NCBI GenBank assembly: GCA_030835125.1
Contig: JAUQWM010000014.1
Span: 1-64,000, forward strand
Direction: 5' to 3'
Length of the DNA: 64,000 nt
Origin: Gemmatimonadaceae bacterium
Lineage (GTDB): Bacteria; Gemmatimonadota; Gemmatimonadetes; Gemmatimonadales; Gemmatimonadaceae
Shown: positions 45,516-54,979 of the stretch, one piece after another
Numbering within the stretch: position 1 is the first letter of the stretch
How the letters are laid out: the number at the start of each line of letters is the position of its first letter
The notes under the pieces: generated by a model
Seen by the model: only the letters and a program-made list of their open reading frames with translations
What the model was told of the DNA's origin: nothing
The model's database searches: none
Position numbers and translations under genes: made by a program

Positions 45516-46291
45516 GCACGCCTGTCGGCGGGGACCCCGTGATCGAGTGCACGGATGTCAGCAAGCAGTTCTTCATCTACCAGCACCGCACGAACACGCT
45601 GCAGGAACTCGTGCGGCGCATCGTGCTGCGGCAGCCCATTCACGTGCGGCGACCGCTCTTCCAGCTCGAGGGCTTCAACCTCACCGTGCAGCGCGGCGAG
45701 TCGCTGGCCCTGGTGGGCCCGAACGGCTCGGGCAAGAGCACTGCGCTGCGCCTGATCGCGGGCGTGTACGCGCCGACCACCGGCACCGTGACGACGCGCG
45801 GGCGGATCGTCGCCGTCATCGAGCTCGGCGCGACCTTCCAGCCGGAGTTGACGGGGGACGAGAACCTCTGGCTGTACGCGACCGCCCTCGGCCTCTCGCC
45901 GGCCGACATCCGGCGACGCTCGGAGGAGATGTACGCGTTCGCGGGCGTCCAGGAGTTCTCCGACGTGCCGCTCAAGTACTACTCGTCAGGCATGCGGGTG
46001 CGCCTCGCTGCCAGCGTCGCGCTCCACGCTGACCCCGACATCCTCCTGCTGGACGAGGTCCTGGCGGTCGGCGACGCCGAGTTCGCGCGCCAGTGCCTGC
46101 GACGACTGGAGTCGTTCCAGGCGGGCGGCGGCACGATGGTCGTCGTCTCGCACAACCTGGATTCGCTGAAGGACCTCTGCGCGCGGGCCGTGTGGATGGA
46201 CCATGGCCGCGTCCGCATGTCGGGCTCCTCGGCGGAGGTCACCGAGGCGTACGCCGAGGCGATCGGGGCGGCCGACACCGTCCATGCCTGA
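45512..46291 (+). CDS. polysaccharide export ABC ATPase (Wzt/TagH-like)
   Basis: The 259-residue ATPase has Walker A GPNGSGKST, ELTGDENLWLY, a signature YSSGMRVRL (SGM variant typical of Wzt/TagH), Walker B ILLLDEVLAVGD and VSHNLDSL. The N-terminal FFIYQHRTNTLQELV is typical of this class. There is no C-terminal carbohydrate-binding domain, so the exported glycan should not need a terminal modification for recognition. It overlaps the next gene by 8 bases. Confidence 0.93.
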   Translation: MSTPVGGDPVIECTDVSKQFFIYQHRTNTLQELVRRIVLRQPIHVRRPLFQLEGFNLTVQRGESLALVGPNGSGKSTALRLIAGVYAPTTGTVTTRGRIVAVIELGATFQPELTGDENLWLYATALGLSPADIRRRSEEMYAFAGVQEFSDVPLKYYSSGMRVRLAASVALHADPDILLLDEVLAVGDAEFARQCLRRLESFQAGGGTMVVVSHNLDSLKDLCARAVWMDHGRVRMSGSSAEVTEAYAEAIGAADTVHA

Positions 46292-47882
46292 CGCCGGCGT
46301 CGCCGCGGCCAGTGCCGCGGCGCTGCACGACGTCGACCTGCTGGCACTCGAGCGCCGCATCGAGGCCGCGCCGGGGAAGGCGCACTGCCTGGTCCGCGCG
46401 GGGGACCTGCCCATCGGCAGGCTGACGCTGCCGGTGGACTCGCGGGGCGTCATCGACCCGCGCGCCCTCGAGACGGCGGTGTCCTCGGCCGGCCTGTCGC
46501 GATCGATCGCGCACGCGATGGCGCGGCATCTCGTCGAGGGGCTGCCAAACGGCGGTACCGGGCTGTCCGACGCCATCGCGGCGGCTCGAGCGCCTCGCGT
46601 TCGCGGGGACCTGCCCTCACTGACGATCGCGATCTGCACCAGGAACAGACCTCAGGTGCTGGCGCGCGCGATGGACGCGCTCGCATCGCAGGTGAGTGGG
46701 GACGTGGACCTGCTGGTCGTCGAGAACGCGCCGAGCGAGGCTGGCGCGACCGCACCGATTCGGGAGCGGTATCCCCAGGCCCGGTTTGTCGTCGAACCCG
46801 GGCCGGGACTCGACCGCGCCCGCAATCGCGCGCTCGCGGAGTCGACGGCGGACATCGTGGCGTTCGCGGACGACGACACGGTTGCCAGCGCAGGCTGGTC
46901 GCGCGCGATCCGCGAGGCGTTTGCGGCAGCACCGGAAGCCGCCGTCGTCTGCGGCCTGATTGCCCCGATGGACCCGGGAACTCCGGGAGCCCGCGCGCTC
47001 GACGCGTATGGTGCCATGCAGCACGGTTACCAGCGGCGCTGGTCTTTCGCCGACGCCTCCCGCGGATCGCTCCTCATGTCCCATGGGATCACCAGTGCCC
47101 TGGGCAGCGGTGCCTCCATGGCCGTGCGCCGGGAGCGCGCGCTGGCCATCGACGGCTTCGACGTGGCCCTGGATGCCGGCACCCCGGCGAGCGCGGGCGG
47201 CGACCTCGAGTTCCTGTTCCGCGCGATCAAGACCGGGCATGCGGTGTGCTATGAGCCGGCGGCCGTGCTCCGGCATGAGCATCGAGCGACGATTGCCGCC
47301 GCGGCCGACCAGCTCGCGCATTGGGGATGTGGCCTTGGGGCGTACCTCGAGCGAACGGGGGCGGCGTATCACGAGGAACGGGTCGCATCGCGAGGGTTGC
47401 TCGCCTGGTTGCTGGCATCGTGGTACGCGCGTCGCGCCGCGCTGTCGCTGGTGCGCCCCGACTTTCCACTGTCGTTGCTGGCCAGTGACGTGCGCGGACT
47501 CCTCCGCGGCGGGGCACGGTACCGGGAGGGGGTGCAGAACGCGCCGGCGCCGGCAGCACCGCGCGCCCCGGTGATCCGGCACCGCGAGGCGGTCGCGCTG
47601 CGCGAGGTCGACCTCGCGACCGAAGGCGTAGCTACGCTCGAGGTCCCCGACGCCGGGATTGCGCGCGTCGCCATCCGCATCGGGCCGCGCAGACTGGGCA
47701 CCATCGACGTCCGGCCCGTTCGTGGCGTCGTCGGCAGCGCACGATTGTGCGACGCCATCGTCACGTCGTTTCGAGCCGTGTTGCTGGGTGTCAGCGACCA
47801 GGAAGCAGGACCTGCCCTTCTGGCCGCTGTCAGCCAGGACCAGCGTGGATCTCCGGCCCGACGTCGAGCGGGTTCCTACTGA
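46284..47882 (+). CDS. GT2 glycosyltransferase with extra N- and C-terminal regions
   Basis: The 532-residue protein has a central GT-A domain from about residue 110 (LTIAICTRNRPQVLARAMDAL, VVENAPS, ADIVAFADDDTVASAGW as DXD, GGDLEFLFRAIKTGH as the ED-like motif). The N-terminal 110 residues (LERRIEAAPGKAHCLVRAGDLPIG) and the C-terminal 100 residues (a beta-rich tail) are not part of the standard fold. Co-translation with the exporter indicates that it builds the exported glycan. Confidence 0.88.
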   Translation: MPDAGVAAASAAALHDVDLLALERRIEAAPGKAHCLVRAGDLPIGRLTLPVDSRGVIDPRALETAVSSAGLSRSIAHAMARHLVEGLPNGGTGLSDAIAAARAPRVRGDLPSLTIAICTRNRPQVLARAMDALASQVSGDVDLLVVENAPSEAGATAPIRERYPQARFVVEPGPGLDRARNRALAESTADIVAFADDDTVASAGWSRAIREAFAAAPEAAVVCGLIAPMDPGTPGARALDAYGAMQHGYQRRWSFADASRGSLLMSHGITSALGSGASMAVRRERALAIDGFDVALDAGTPASAGGDLEFLFRAIKTGHAVCYEPAAVLRHEHRATIAAAADQLAHWGCGLGAYLERTGAAYHEERVASRGLLAWLLASWYARRAALSLVRPDFPLSLLASDVRGLLRGGARYREGVQNAPAPAAPRAPVIRHREAVALREVDLATEGVATLEVPDAGIARVAIRIGPRRLGTIDVRPVRGVVGSARLCDAIVTSFRAVLLGVSDQEAGPALLAAVSQDQRGSPARRRAGSY

Positions 47883-50530
47883 ACGATCTTCGCCGGCCTG
47901 CTCCCGGCGTTCTTGACGTAGATGTCCAGCCACGCGGTCCAGCGACCCCAGAGGTCCAGCAGCGTCTCGGCCGTGGCCGGACCGTGATCCTCATACGGGT
48001 ACATGTACAGCGCGGAGTTCTTTCCCTGGGCGCGCAGCGCCTGCATCATGCGGATCGAGCTGATCGGAGCCGTGCCGACGTTCTGGTCCTCCATGCCGTG
48101 GTACATCAGCAGGGCGCCCTGCATCTGGTCCGCGTACAGCATGGGTGACATCTCCAGGTAGGTGCCCTGGCCGTCCCACAGGTCGCGCCGCTCACTCTGG
48201 AACCCGACGGGCGTGAGCGTTCGGTTGTACATGCCATCGCCGGCAATGCCGGCCTTGAAGAAGGGCGTGTGCACGAGCGCGTTCGCGGTGGTGAAGGCAC
48301 CGTAGCTGTGCCCGCCAATGCCCAGTCGCGAGCGATCGATCCACCCTTGCCGATCCAGTTCGTCGATGACCGAATAGAGGTTCATCCGCAGGTCGGCGAC
48401 ATAGTTGTCGTTCATCCTCCCGGATTCCCCGATGATCGGTGGGTCGAAGTTCGCGACCACGTACCCCTGAGTCGCGAGGTACTCGATCGTGCGCGTCCCA
48501 CCCTGCGGGAACCGGTTGACGTTTTCTGTCCGCAACGTGCGGTCGTATTCCGCCTGACTCGTATACTCGTACGGATAGAGCCAGAACATCCCGGGCAGGC
48601 GCGTCCCTTCCCGGTAATCAGCGGGTAAGGTCACCCTCACGACGAACGAGATGCCATCGGGCCGCGTCACCGTGACACGCTTGCGGATCGCGCGCGTGTA
48701 TTCCGGGGTCAAGTCGGTGTTGCTGGTCAGCCTGGTGCTCGTGCCCGACCTGAAATCGCGGAGCCAGGAGTTCCCCACCTCGGTGCTCGATTCCCGCACC
48801 ACGATCGCCTTCGAGAAGTCGTCGTCGAGCGGTGCCGTGACGCTTTCCCAGGCATCGACCGGCCCCTCGAAGAGGCGGGACTTCGTGCCGGTTCGGATGT
48901 CGACCCGGTCCACGAACTCACGGGGCGCGTGCTGGAGGTAGTCGCGAAAGTATTGCGTGCCCCGCAGGAAGACGGTGCTGTCGCTGGACAGCATCACGAC
49001 CTGGCCACCGGATGATCCCCGCCGGGTCATCAGCGTGCCCGGGTTGTTGTAGAACGCCAGCGTGTCGTCGCCGGCGGCACCGCCCCGTCCGCCGCGGCCG
49101 CCGGCACCCAGCGCGGGCGTGTAGCCGCGCTGACGGATGACCGTGTAGCGCTTCGTTGGTTCGTCCAGCCGGACACCGAAGATCTCGCCCTGGCCATTCG
49201 ACGTCGCCGCGGCGAAGACCATCTTCGCGTCATCGGTGAACAGGACCCCGCTCATCGGCCCCGTGTGCCGGTAGAGCGTCGCGGTATCGGCGGTGCCGAA
49301 GGGAGCCGACCAGCGGATGAGCCGGTCGGGCCGGTTGGCGTTGCCGCCCCCGGCGCCGCCTCGACCGCCGGCTCCCGCCGCGCGACCACCGGCCGGCGTG
49401 GCATTGCCGGAATCGCCACGAGCGGAAGCCTCGGACGCGAGGTAGTACATGCCGGGACCCGTCGGCATCCACGCCAGTCCACGCCGCGAACCTTCGCCCC
49501 CGGCCCGGCCACCGGCCGCGCTATCCGGGGCCTCACGGAGGGGGCGCTTCTCGATCGTCGCCAGGACCTTGCCGGAGGCGTCCCACACCTCGCTGTTCGA
49601 TCCGAACGACGAGTACTGCACGATGTAGGAGAACGGCTTCTGCATCGTAGTCACCCGGAAGTACTGCCCGTCGGGGGAAGCGTCCACGGCGCTGATCATG
49701 GCCGGCGTGCCAACCTTGCGCACCGCCCTCGTCTTCACGTCGATCACGGCCAGCTGCCCGGTGACGAACCACTCCATCAGGGCCATGTCGAATGGCTCCT
49801 CGAGCAGGCTGGCGAAGTTCCGCTGTGGCGACGGCTTGCTCTCGGTCCACACACGGACCTGCGGCCCGGTGGCCACTGGCGGCTTGACCGGCTGGGGCGC
49901 GCGTTGCTCCGGCAGGAGGACGGCCACGATGCTCCTTCCATCCGCCGTCCAGTCGACGCTGGTCACCAGCGTGGCGAGCAACGGCGTCTTCGTGACCTGG
50001 ATCGACTTGCGGGTGGCGACGTCGGCGACGAAGACATGCGACGCGGTCTCGAAGTTCGCCACGTAGGCGAGTTGCCTGCCGTCGGGCGACCAGGACGATC
50101 CACTGACCGTTGCACCGCGTGGCGTTTCGATCGTCGTGGAGGCGCCGGTCGTCGCATCGATCAGCGACAGTCCCGCCGCGCCGCGCGTCGTCAGGCTGCG
50201 CGCGCGATTCGCCGCGGGATCGACCTGCAGTCCGCCGAAATACAGGTGCGGCTTCCCGAACGCGGTGACGGATGGCAGTCCCTCGGACTGCTCCTTCAGG
50301 AAATGGCGCCGGTCCGGACTGGGCTGGGTCAGCGAGACATTGAGGTGCCGCGGCGCGGTCACGAGCCTGGCGATGACGTCCGGTGGGCGGACCCAGGTTT
50401 CCCTGGCCAGGGTCTCGCGGGCCGCCTCGATGGATGCCGAGGCATTGGCTCCCTGTGCGTCGACCCGAGTGGCCGGCGCCAGGAACGCGACGGTGAGCGT
50501 GGCAAGAGCGATTCGTGAAGTCGGCCGCAT
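47876..50530 (-). CDS. S9-family serine peptidase (prolyl oligopeptidase class)
   Basis: The 884-residue protein is read from an ATG with GAGGGA upstream. A signal peptide (IALATLTVAFLAPATRVDAQ) precedes an N-terminal beta-propeller and a C-terminal alpha/beta hydrolase. The catalytic triad is S742 in GGHSYGAF, D815 in GMEDQNV and H849 in YEDHGPA. The propeller has two Gly/Arg-rich low-complexity inserts (AGAGGRGGAGGG and GAGGRGGRGG). It should degrade periplasmic oligopeptides. It converges with the glycosyltransferase, the two coding ends overlapping by 7 bases. Confidence 0.93.
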   Translation of the reverse strand: MRPTSRIALATLTVAFLAPATRVDAQGANASASIEAARETLARETWVRPPDVIARLVTAPRHLNVSLTQPSPDRRHFLKEQSEGLPSVTAFGKPHLYFGGLQVDPAANRARSLTTRGAAGLSLIDATTGASTTIETPRGATVSGSSWSPDGRQLAYVANFETASHVFVADVATRKSIQVTKTPLLATLVTSVDWTADGRSIVAVLLPEQRAPQPVKPPVATGPQVRVWTESKPSPQRNFASLLEEPFDMALMEWFVTGQLAVIDVKTRAVRKVGTPAMISAVDASPDGQYFRVTTMQKPFSYIVQYSSFGSNSEVWDASGKVLATIEKRPLREAPDSAAGGRAGGEGSRRGLAWMPTGPGMYYLASEASARGDSGNATPAGGRAAGAGGRGGAGGGNANRPDRLIRWSAPFGTADTATLYRHTGPMSGVLFTDDAKMVFAAATSNGQGEIFGVRLDEPTKRYTVIRQRGYTPALGAGGRGGRGGAAGDDTLAFYNNPGTLMTRRGSSGGQVVMLSSDSTVFLRGTQYFRDYLQHAPREFVDRVDIRTGTKSRLFEGPVDAWESVTAPLDDDFSKAIVVRESSTEVGNSWLRDFRSGTSTRLTSNTDLTPEYTRAIRKRVTVTRPDGISFVVRVTLPADYREGTRLPGMFWLYPYEYTSQAEYDRTLRTENVNRFPQGGTRTIEYLATQGYVVANFDPPIIGESGRMNDNYVADLRMNLYSVIDELDRQGWIDRSRLGIGGHSYGAFTTANALVHTPFFKAGIAGDGMYNRTLTPVGFQSERRDLWDGQGTYLEMSPMLYADQMQGALLMYHGMEDQNVGTAPISSIRMMQALRAQGKNSALYMYPYEDHGPATAETLLDLWGRWTAWLDIYVKNAGSRPAKIVQ

Positions 50531-50773
50531 TGGCGATGTCCCTCGTTCCGGTATCGGTGGAATCAGGCGTGCGCCGGGACTTCCACCCGCATCCCGTTCG
50601 AAGTTGGGGCCGCGTCGAAGGGTCCGAAAGTGGGACGACACGCCCGTCGCGGTCGATGGGCCGTACGGGCGGGACACCTGGACCCTGGGCGGGCCACCTT
50701 GGTACTGAGCGCCGGCCCCGTTGAGGCCGGAAACGGTGGCGCCTTGCCCGACGCAACCCGTACCTTGGCGACC

Positions 50774-51550
50774 ATGCAGTCACCACACCTTCGCGCCGGC
50801 CTCCTGGCGACCATGTTCGTGCTTTCGCTTCCCGCGGCGGCACAGGAGCGCCGCACCGTGAGCGGGATCGTCTCGGATTCCGGAGGCCGTCCGATCCCTT
50901 ATGTGAACATCGATGGGGGGCCTCGCTACCGGACACTCACCAACGGTTCGGGTGAGTATTCCCTGCTGCTTCCGCCCAACGAAGCGCTGGAGGTGGCGGT
51001 CCGCCGCATCGGCTTCCTCCCCGTGAAGTTTCGCGTCGAGAAAGGGGCCGACACGACCATCAACGTGTCGATGCAGCAGTTGGCCATCATCATGAACACG
51101 CAGGTGATCCGTGCCCAGCAGCTGGTCCGGACGCTGGAGACCCGCGGCTTCTACTCGCGGATGCTCGAGCAGGAGCGCGGGGCCCTCGTCGGCGAATTCG
51201 TCACGCCGGAAGAAATCGAGATGCGGAATCCCCAGCGGGTCACGCAACTGCTGGAGCAGCGACGAGGTATCCGGGTCCAACGCGTGAACAGCTGCCAGGT
51301 GATTGCCACGTGCTTCCGGGTGCAGGGTCAGGGTGGCTGTGCGGCCACCGTGTTCCTGGACGGCCAGCGCCTCAACAAGCTCGGCACGGGATCGGCGGCG
51401 CGGGATGACGGCGCGTATCCGGCCGTCGACGAACTCATCCCGGTGACGGGGGTGTCGGCGATCGAGGTCTACCCGCGCGGGTCGTCTGCGCCACCCCGGT
51501 ACCAATCGCTCGCGGGGACATGCGCCATCGTCCTCATCTGGACCAGGTGA
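50774..51550 (+). CDS. carboxypeptidase-regulatory-like domain plus truncated TonB-plug-like protein
   Basis: The 258-residue exported protein has a signal (AGLLATMFVLSLPAAAQ). A beta-sandwich follows (VSGIVSDSGGRPIPYVNIDGG, SGEYSLLLPPNE, IGFLPVKFRVEKGADT), then a plug-like segment (EFVTPEEIEMRNPQRVTQLLEQRRGIRV, ATVFLDGQRLN, SAIEVYPRGSSAPPRYQ). The beta-barrel of a TonB receptor is absent. It may be a receptor remnant or a stand-alone periplasmic protein, a form recurrent in Gemmatimonadota. It is divergent from the S9 peptidase. Confidence 0.85.
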   Translation: MQSPHLRAGLLATMFVLSLPAAAQERRTVSGIVSDSGGRPIPYVNIDGGPRYRTLTNGSGEYSLLLPPNEALEVAVRRIGFLPVKFRVEKGADTTINVSMQQLAIIMNTQVIRAQQLVRTLETRGFYSRMLEQERGALVGEFVTPEEIEMRNPQRVTQLLEQRRGIRVQRVNSCQVIATCFRVQGQGGCAATVFLDGQRLNKLGTGSAARDDGAYPAVDELIPVTGVSAIEVYPRGSSAPPRYQSLAGTCAIVLIWTR

Positions 51551-51602
51551 CTCTCGCAGGCCCGCGGCAGGCCGGCCGGGGCCTCGCGTCGTGCCGGACC
51601 CG

Positions 51603-52868
51603 TTAGGCGCCGCCCGGCGCCTGGCGACTCGAGGCCAGCATCGTGACGACCATCAGCGCCCATTGCGGGCCCAGCCAGCCGCGGTCTCCGTCATCATAGG
51701 ATTCGGTCACCGAGTGGGCACCGCGCCCCTCGCCGCCACCATCCAGGGTGATGGCCTCGACCCCGAGGCTCATCGGCCAGTTGGCGTCGGTGCTGGACGC
51801 GGAGCCGGGCGCCTCGAATCCGAGCGCGCGCGCCGCCGCCTGGGCGGTGCGGACGATGCGGCTCGTGTCCGGCGGCGCGGCCGCCGGCCGCACGCCCGTC
51901 GACTGCACGTCCACGGTCACCTTGACGCGCGACTGCGGCCACCGCGCGTTCTCGTCGGCAAGCGCCTCGTCCACCGCCTTCCGGAACGCCGCGTCGAGCG
52001 TGGCCAGCGCGTCGGGAGACTCCGACCGCAGGTCCACGTCCATCGCGCCAAGCGGCGAGATCGTGTTGACCGAGGTCCCGCCCTCGACGATCCCCACGTT
52101 GAAGGTCGTCTTCGGCGTCCGTGGCACCTGGATGGCCGAGATCTTCGCGATCGCCCGCCCGAGCGCGTGGATCGGGCTGGGCATGCCGAATGCCCCGTAA
52201 CTGTGGCCGCCGGGTCCCTTGAACGACACCTTGTACCGGTTGCTGCCGACGGCACGGCTCGTGAGTCCGAGCCCGGTCCCGTCGACCGAGATGAAGTAGT
52301 CGATCTTCGCCGGCGGCTTCGCGAAGAGGTGCTTCACGCCGCGGAGATCGCCAGGCCCCTCCTCACCAACGTTGGCGACGAAGTAGATCGCGCCCGCGGT
52401 GGTCACGTTCTCGGCCCCCATCGCCTTCGCCACGGCCAGGAGCACAGCGAGGCCACGGCAGTCGTCGCCGATCCCCGGGCCCTTCAGCAGGGTGCCCTGT
52501 CGCTGCACCCTGACATCCGTCTCCTCGGGAAAGACCGTGTCGAGGTGCGCGGCCAGGATGACCACCGGTCCATTTGACGTTCCGGGGCGCTCGGCAATCA
52601 CGTTCCCGATCGAGTCGATGCGCACGTTCCGGAGGCCGAGCGCCTCGAAGCGCCGCTTCATCTCGGCGGCGCGCCGCTCCTCCTTGAATGGCGGCGCCGG
52701 GATCTCGCAGATCGAGACCTGCTGTTCGATGGTCCACGCGTTGTCGGCGCGAATGCGGTCGAGGGCCGCGCGAACGGGCGTCGTCGCCGCAACATCCTGC
52801 GACTGCGTAACGCACGGGGACACGAGGGCGACGGCCAGCGCCGCGCGGAGGATGCGACGGAAAGTCAT
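51603..52868 (-). CDS. M20-family zinc peptidase, exported
   Basis: The 421-residue protein has a signal peptide (LRAALAVALVSPCVTQS) and an M20/PepT-like fold. The metal and catalytic motifs are LAAHLDTVFP, GIGDDCRGLA, NVGEEGPGDLRG and VDGTGLG. The dimerisation insert follows with GGHSYGAFG, and a last ligand is in GRGAHSVTES. It removes terminal residues from small peptides. It is coupled to the asparaginase upstream by ATGA. Its TAA stop is inside an exact octamer at 51601-51608. Confidence 0.92.
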   Translation of the reverse strand: MTFRRILRAALAVALVSPCVTQSQDVAATTPVRAALDRIRADNAWTIEQQVSICEIPAPPFKEERRAAEMKRRFEALGLRNVRIDSIGNVIAERPGTSNGPVVILAAHLDTVFPEETDVRVQRQGTLLKGPGIGDDCRGLAVLLAVAKAMGAENVTTAGAIYFVANVGEEGPGDLRGVKHLFAKPPAKIDYFISVDGTGLGLTSRAVGSNRYKVSFKGPGGHSYGAFGMPSPIHALGRAIAKISAIQVPRTPKTTFNVGIVEGGTSVNTISPLGAMDVDLRSESPDALATLDAAFRKAVDEALADENARWPQSRVKVTVDVQSTGVRPAAAPPDTSRIVRTAQAAARALGFEAPGSASSTDANWPMSLGVEAITLDGGGEGRGAHSVTESYDDGDRGWLGPQWALMVVTMLASSRQAPGGA

Positions 52869-53941
52869 TGCACCGAGGTGATGAGCGTGGCGATGTCGGC
52901 TGGCTTCAGGCCCGAGGCCAGGGCCAGGGAGAGGAGCATCCGCGCCTTCTGCGGGTTCAGGTCGCCGGCACCGATGGTTGCGCCCGCGCCCACAGGCAGG
53001 TCGCGGAGGATCTCGGGGTTCGTGGGACGACCGACGCGCCCGCCGCCGGTGCGGTTGCTGACGACAACGATGACCCCCCGGTCGACCGCGCGACGCAGCG
53101 CCCGCCCCTGCGACGGCGTGGTGCCTCCGCGCCCGACACCGGCCACCACGAGTCCACGCGCGCCGGCGTCCACCAGCGCGTCCACCAGCGCGCTGTCGGC
53201 ACTGATGTAGCTGTAGACGATGTCGACTCGCGCGAACGACTCGACGCGATCGATATCGACCAGCGGCGGGGCACACGTCGCCGGCGGCGGAGCCCGGAAG
53301 AAGATCCCGTCGGGATCGGTGACGCCGGCGGGTCCCGCTTCCGGGGCGGAGAAGGCGTTGAGGCGGGTCGTGTTCGACTTGGTCACCTCGCGCGCGAGGA
53401 AGACCTCATCGTTCATCAGCAGCATGGCGCCGCGCCCGCGGGCATCGGGTGACGCCGCGAGTCGCACGGAGTTGAGCAGGTTGGCCGGCCCATCGGCGCC
53501 CGCCCAGTTGGCTTGCCGCATCGCCCCCGTGAGGATGACCGGCGCACACCCGCCCACGGTGAGATCGAGGAAGAAGGCGGTTTCTTCCATGGTGTCCGTG
53601 CCGTGCGTGACGATCACGCCCGCCGGGGGATTCGCCTCCTTCTGGAGGCCCCTGATCTTCGTCGCGAGGTCGCGCAGCATTTCCTGCGTCACCGCGCCCG
53701 ACGCGACGTTGCTGAATTGCTCGCTGGTGACCTCGGCCACCTGGTCCAGGCCGGGAATCCCGGCCACCAGTTCCGCCCCGGTGCGACGCGGGTCGTTCCC
53801 CATGTTGGAGATCGTCCCGCCGGTGGCGATGACGTGCACGCGTGGGCGAACGCTCGCCTGCTGCGCGAACGACGCGGGCGGGGCGCAGCTCACCGAGAGG
53901 ATCGCCGCGACGAACGCTCGGGCCCGCGTCGTCGGCCTCAT
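52865..53941 (-). CDS. type II-like L-asparaginase, exported
   Basis: The 358-residue protein has a signal peptide (FVAAILSVSCAPPASFAQ). The first active-site block is VIATGGTISNMG with the nucleophile threonine, and the second is VIVTHGTDTMEETAFFL. The family Lys/Asp tail TGAMRQANWAGADGPANL follows. It deamidates Asn (perhaps also Gln) in the periplasm. It lies in the middle of a coupled operon with a D-amino-acid transaminase upstream and M20 peptidase downstream, suggesting extracellular amino-acid scavenging. Confidence 0.94.
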   Translation of the reverse strand: MRPTTRARAFVAAILSVSCAPPASFAQQASVRPRVHVIATGGTISNMGNDPRRTGAELVAGIPGLDQVAEVTSEQFSNVASGAVTQEMLRDLATKIRGLQKEANPPAGVIVTHGTDTMEETAFFLDLTVGGCAPVILTGAMRQANWAGADGPANLLNSVRLAASPDARGRGAMLLMNDEVFLAREVTKSNTTRLNAFSAPEAGPAGVTDPDGIFFRAPPPATCAPPLVDIDRVESFARVDIVYSYISADSALVDALVDAGARGLVVAGVGRGGTTPSQGRALRRAVDRGVIVVVSNRTGGGRVGRPTNPEILRDLPVGAGATIGAGDLNPQKARMLLSLALASGLKPADIATLITSVQ

Positions 53942-54819
53942 GCGACCACCGTCGCCGGCGCGGCAGTTCCCGACGCGGCGGCCAGCCGTCGGGCGAGTGC
54001 CTCGTACAACCGCATGGTGATCGCGCCGGGCTTGCCGGTGCCGACCGGGGCGCCGTCGATCGCAACCACCGGCATGACGTCGCTGGTCGTCCCGCTGAGG
54101 AAGCACTCCTCCAGCTGCGCGATCTCGTGCCGGTAGATCGGCGTCTCCGAGACAGGGATGCCCATCTCCCGCGCCAGCTCGACGACCACGTCGCGGGTCA
54201 CGCCGGGCAGCACGTAATTGCTGTTTGGGTAGGTCCGCACCTCGCCGCCGATCACCCCGAAGACGTTCGTGTGCGAACCCTCCGTGACCACCGCGTCCCG
54301 CAGGAAGACGGCCTCGAACGCGCCATGGTCCGTCGCGAACTGCTTGGCCATGACGGCGGGAAGCAGGTTCACGGTCTTGAGGTCACAGCGGGTCCAGCGG
54401 TAGTCCGGGTACGTCACGACGGCGACGCCTCGCGCCCGCAGCTCGTTAGGTGGCACGAACGGCGTCGCCGACAGGAAGACCGTCGCGGGAGTGCCGGCCG
54501 GCGGGAAATGATGGGTGCGCGGTGCCGCCCCGCGCGTGACCTGCAGGTAGACGGTGCCCTGCCCCTCGGTCATCCGGTTCTCGGCGACGACCCGCTCGTG
54601 CAGGGCGCCGATCCCGTCGAGGGAAAGGCCGGCGTCGATGCGCAACTCGCGCAGCCCGCGGGCCAGGCGGCGCGCATGCCGGTCCCACTCGAACAGCCGC
54701 CCCCGGACGACGCGCGTCACCTCGTAGACGCCGTCCCCGAAGAAGAACCCTCGCTCGTCGACCGAGAGCTTCGCCTCGGCGCGAGGGAGGAACTGGCCAT
54801 TGAGGTAGACGATTGACAC
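53938..54819 (-). CDS. D-amino-acid transaminase (class IV aminotransferase)
   Basis: The 293-residue PLP enzyme of fold type IV has VDERGFFFGDGVYEVTRV near the start and the Schiff-base lysine K148 in RCDLKTVNLLP. Further blocks are EAVFLRDAVVTEGSHTNVF, YVLPGVTRDVVVELA and ECFLSGTTSDVMPV, all typical of Dat/DAAT rather than branched-chain enzymes. It interconverts D-amino acids and keto-acids in the cytoplasm. The GTG start lacks a clear ribosome site; a heptad repeat lies just upstream. It heads the asparaginase/M20 operon. Confidence 0.93.
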   Translation of the reverse strand: MSIVYLNGQFLPRAEAKLSVDERGFFFGDGVYEVTRVVRGRLFEWDRHARRLARGLRELRIDAGLSLDGIGALHERVVAENRMTEGQGTVYLQVTRGAAPRTHHFPPAGTPATVFLSATPFVPPNELRARGVAVVTYPDYRWTRCDLKTVNLLPAVMAKQFATDHGAFEAVFLRDAVVTEGSHTNVFGVIGGEVRTYPNSNYVLPGVTRDVVVELAREMGIPVSETPIYRHEIAQLEECFLSGTTSDVMPVVAIDGAPVGTGKPGAITMRLYEALARRLAAASGTAAPATVVA

Positions 54820-54825
54820 GAAGAC

Positions 54826-54860
54826 GAGGTCCGAGGTGAGGAGGTCCGGAGTCCGGGAGT
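54826..54860. repeat. 7-bp-period degenerate tandem repeat upstream of the D-amino-acid transaminase
   Basis: The heptad-like units GAGGTCC, GAGGTGA, GAGGTCC, GGAGTCC and GGGAGTC follow one another with one extra G. The array sits immediately 5' of a start codon and may overlap a leader. Confidence 0.6.
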
Positions 54861-54979
54861 CATCCCGGGAACGGTCTCGTAAACACGCTTTTCGCTCCGG
54901 GTCGCGTCAAGGACCGCCGGACGCACAAGCGCCGCCGACCGGTGAATGGCCAGCGGCGCCCGGAACCTCCCCAGCCACG

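Noticed and set aside
49300-49400. Gly-rich stretch as a frameshift artefact in the S9 peptidase
   Set aside because: The frame stays open and the conserved propeller and triad continue on both sides, so it is a low-complexity insert.
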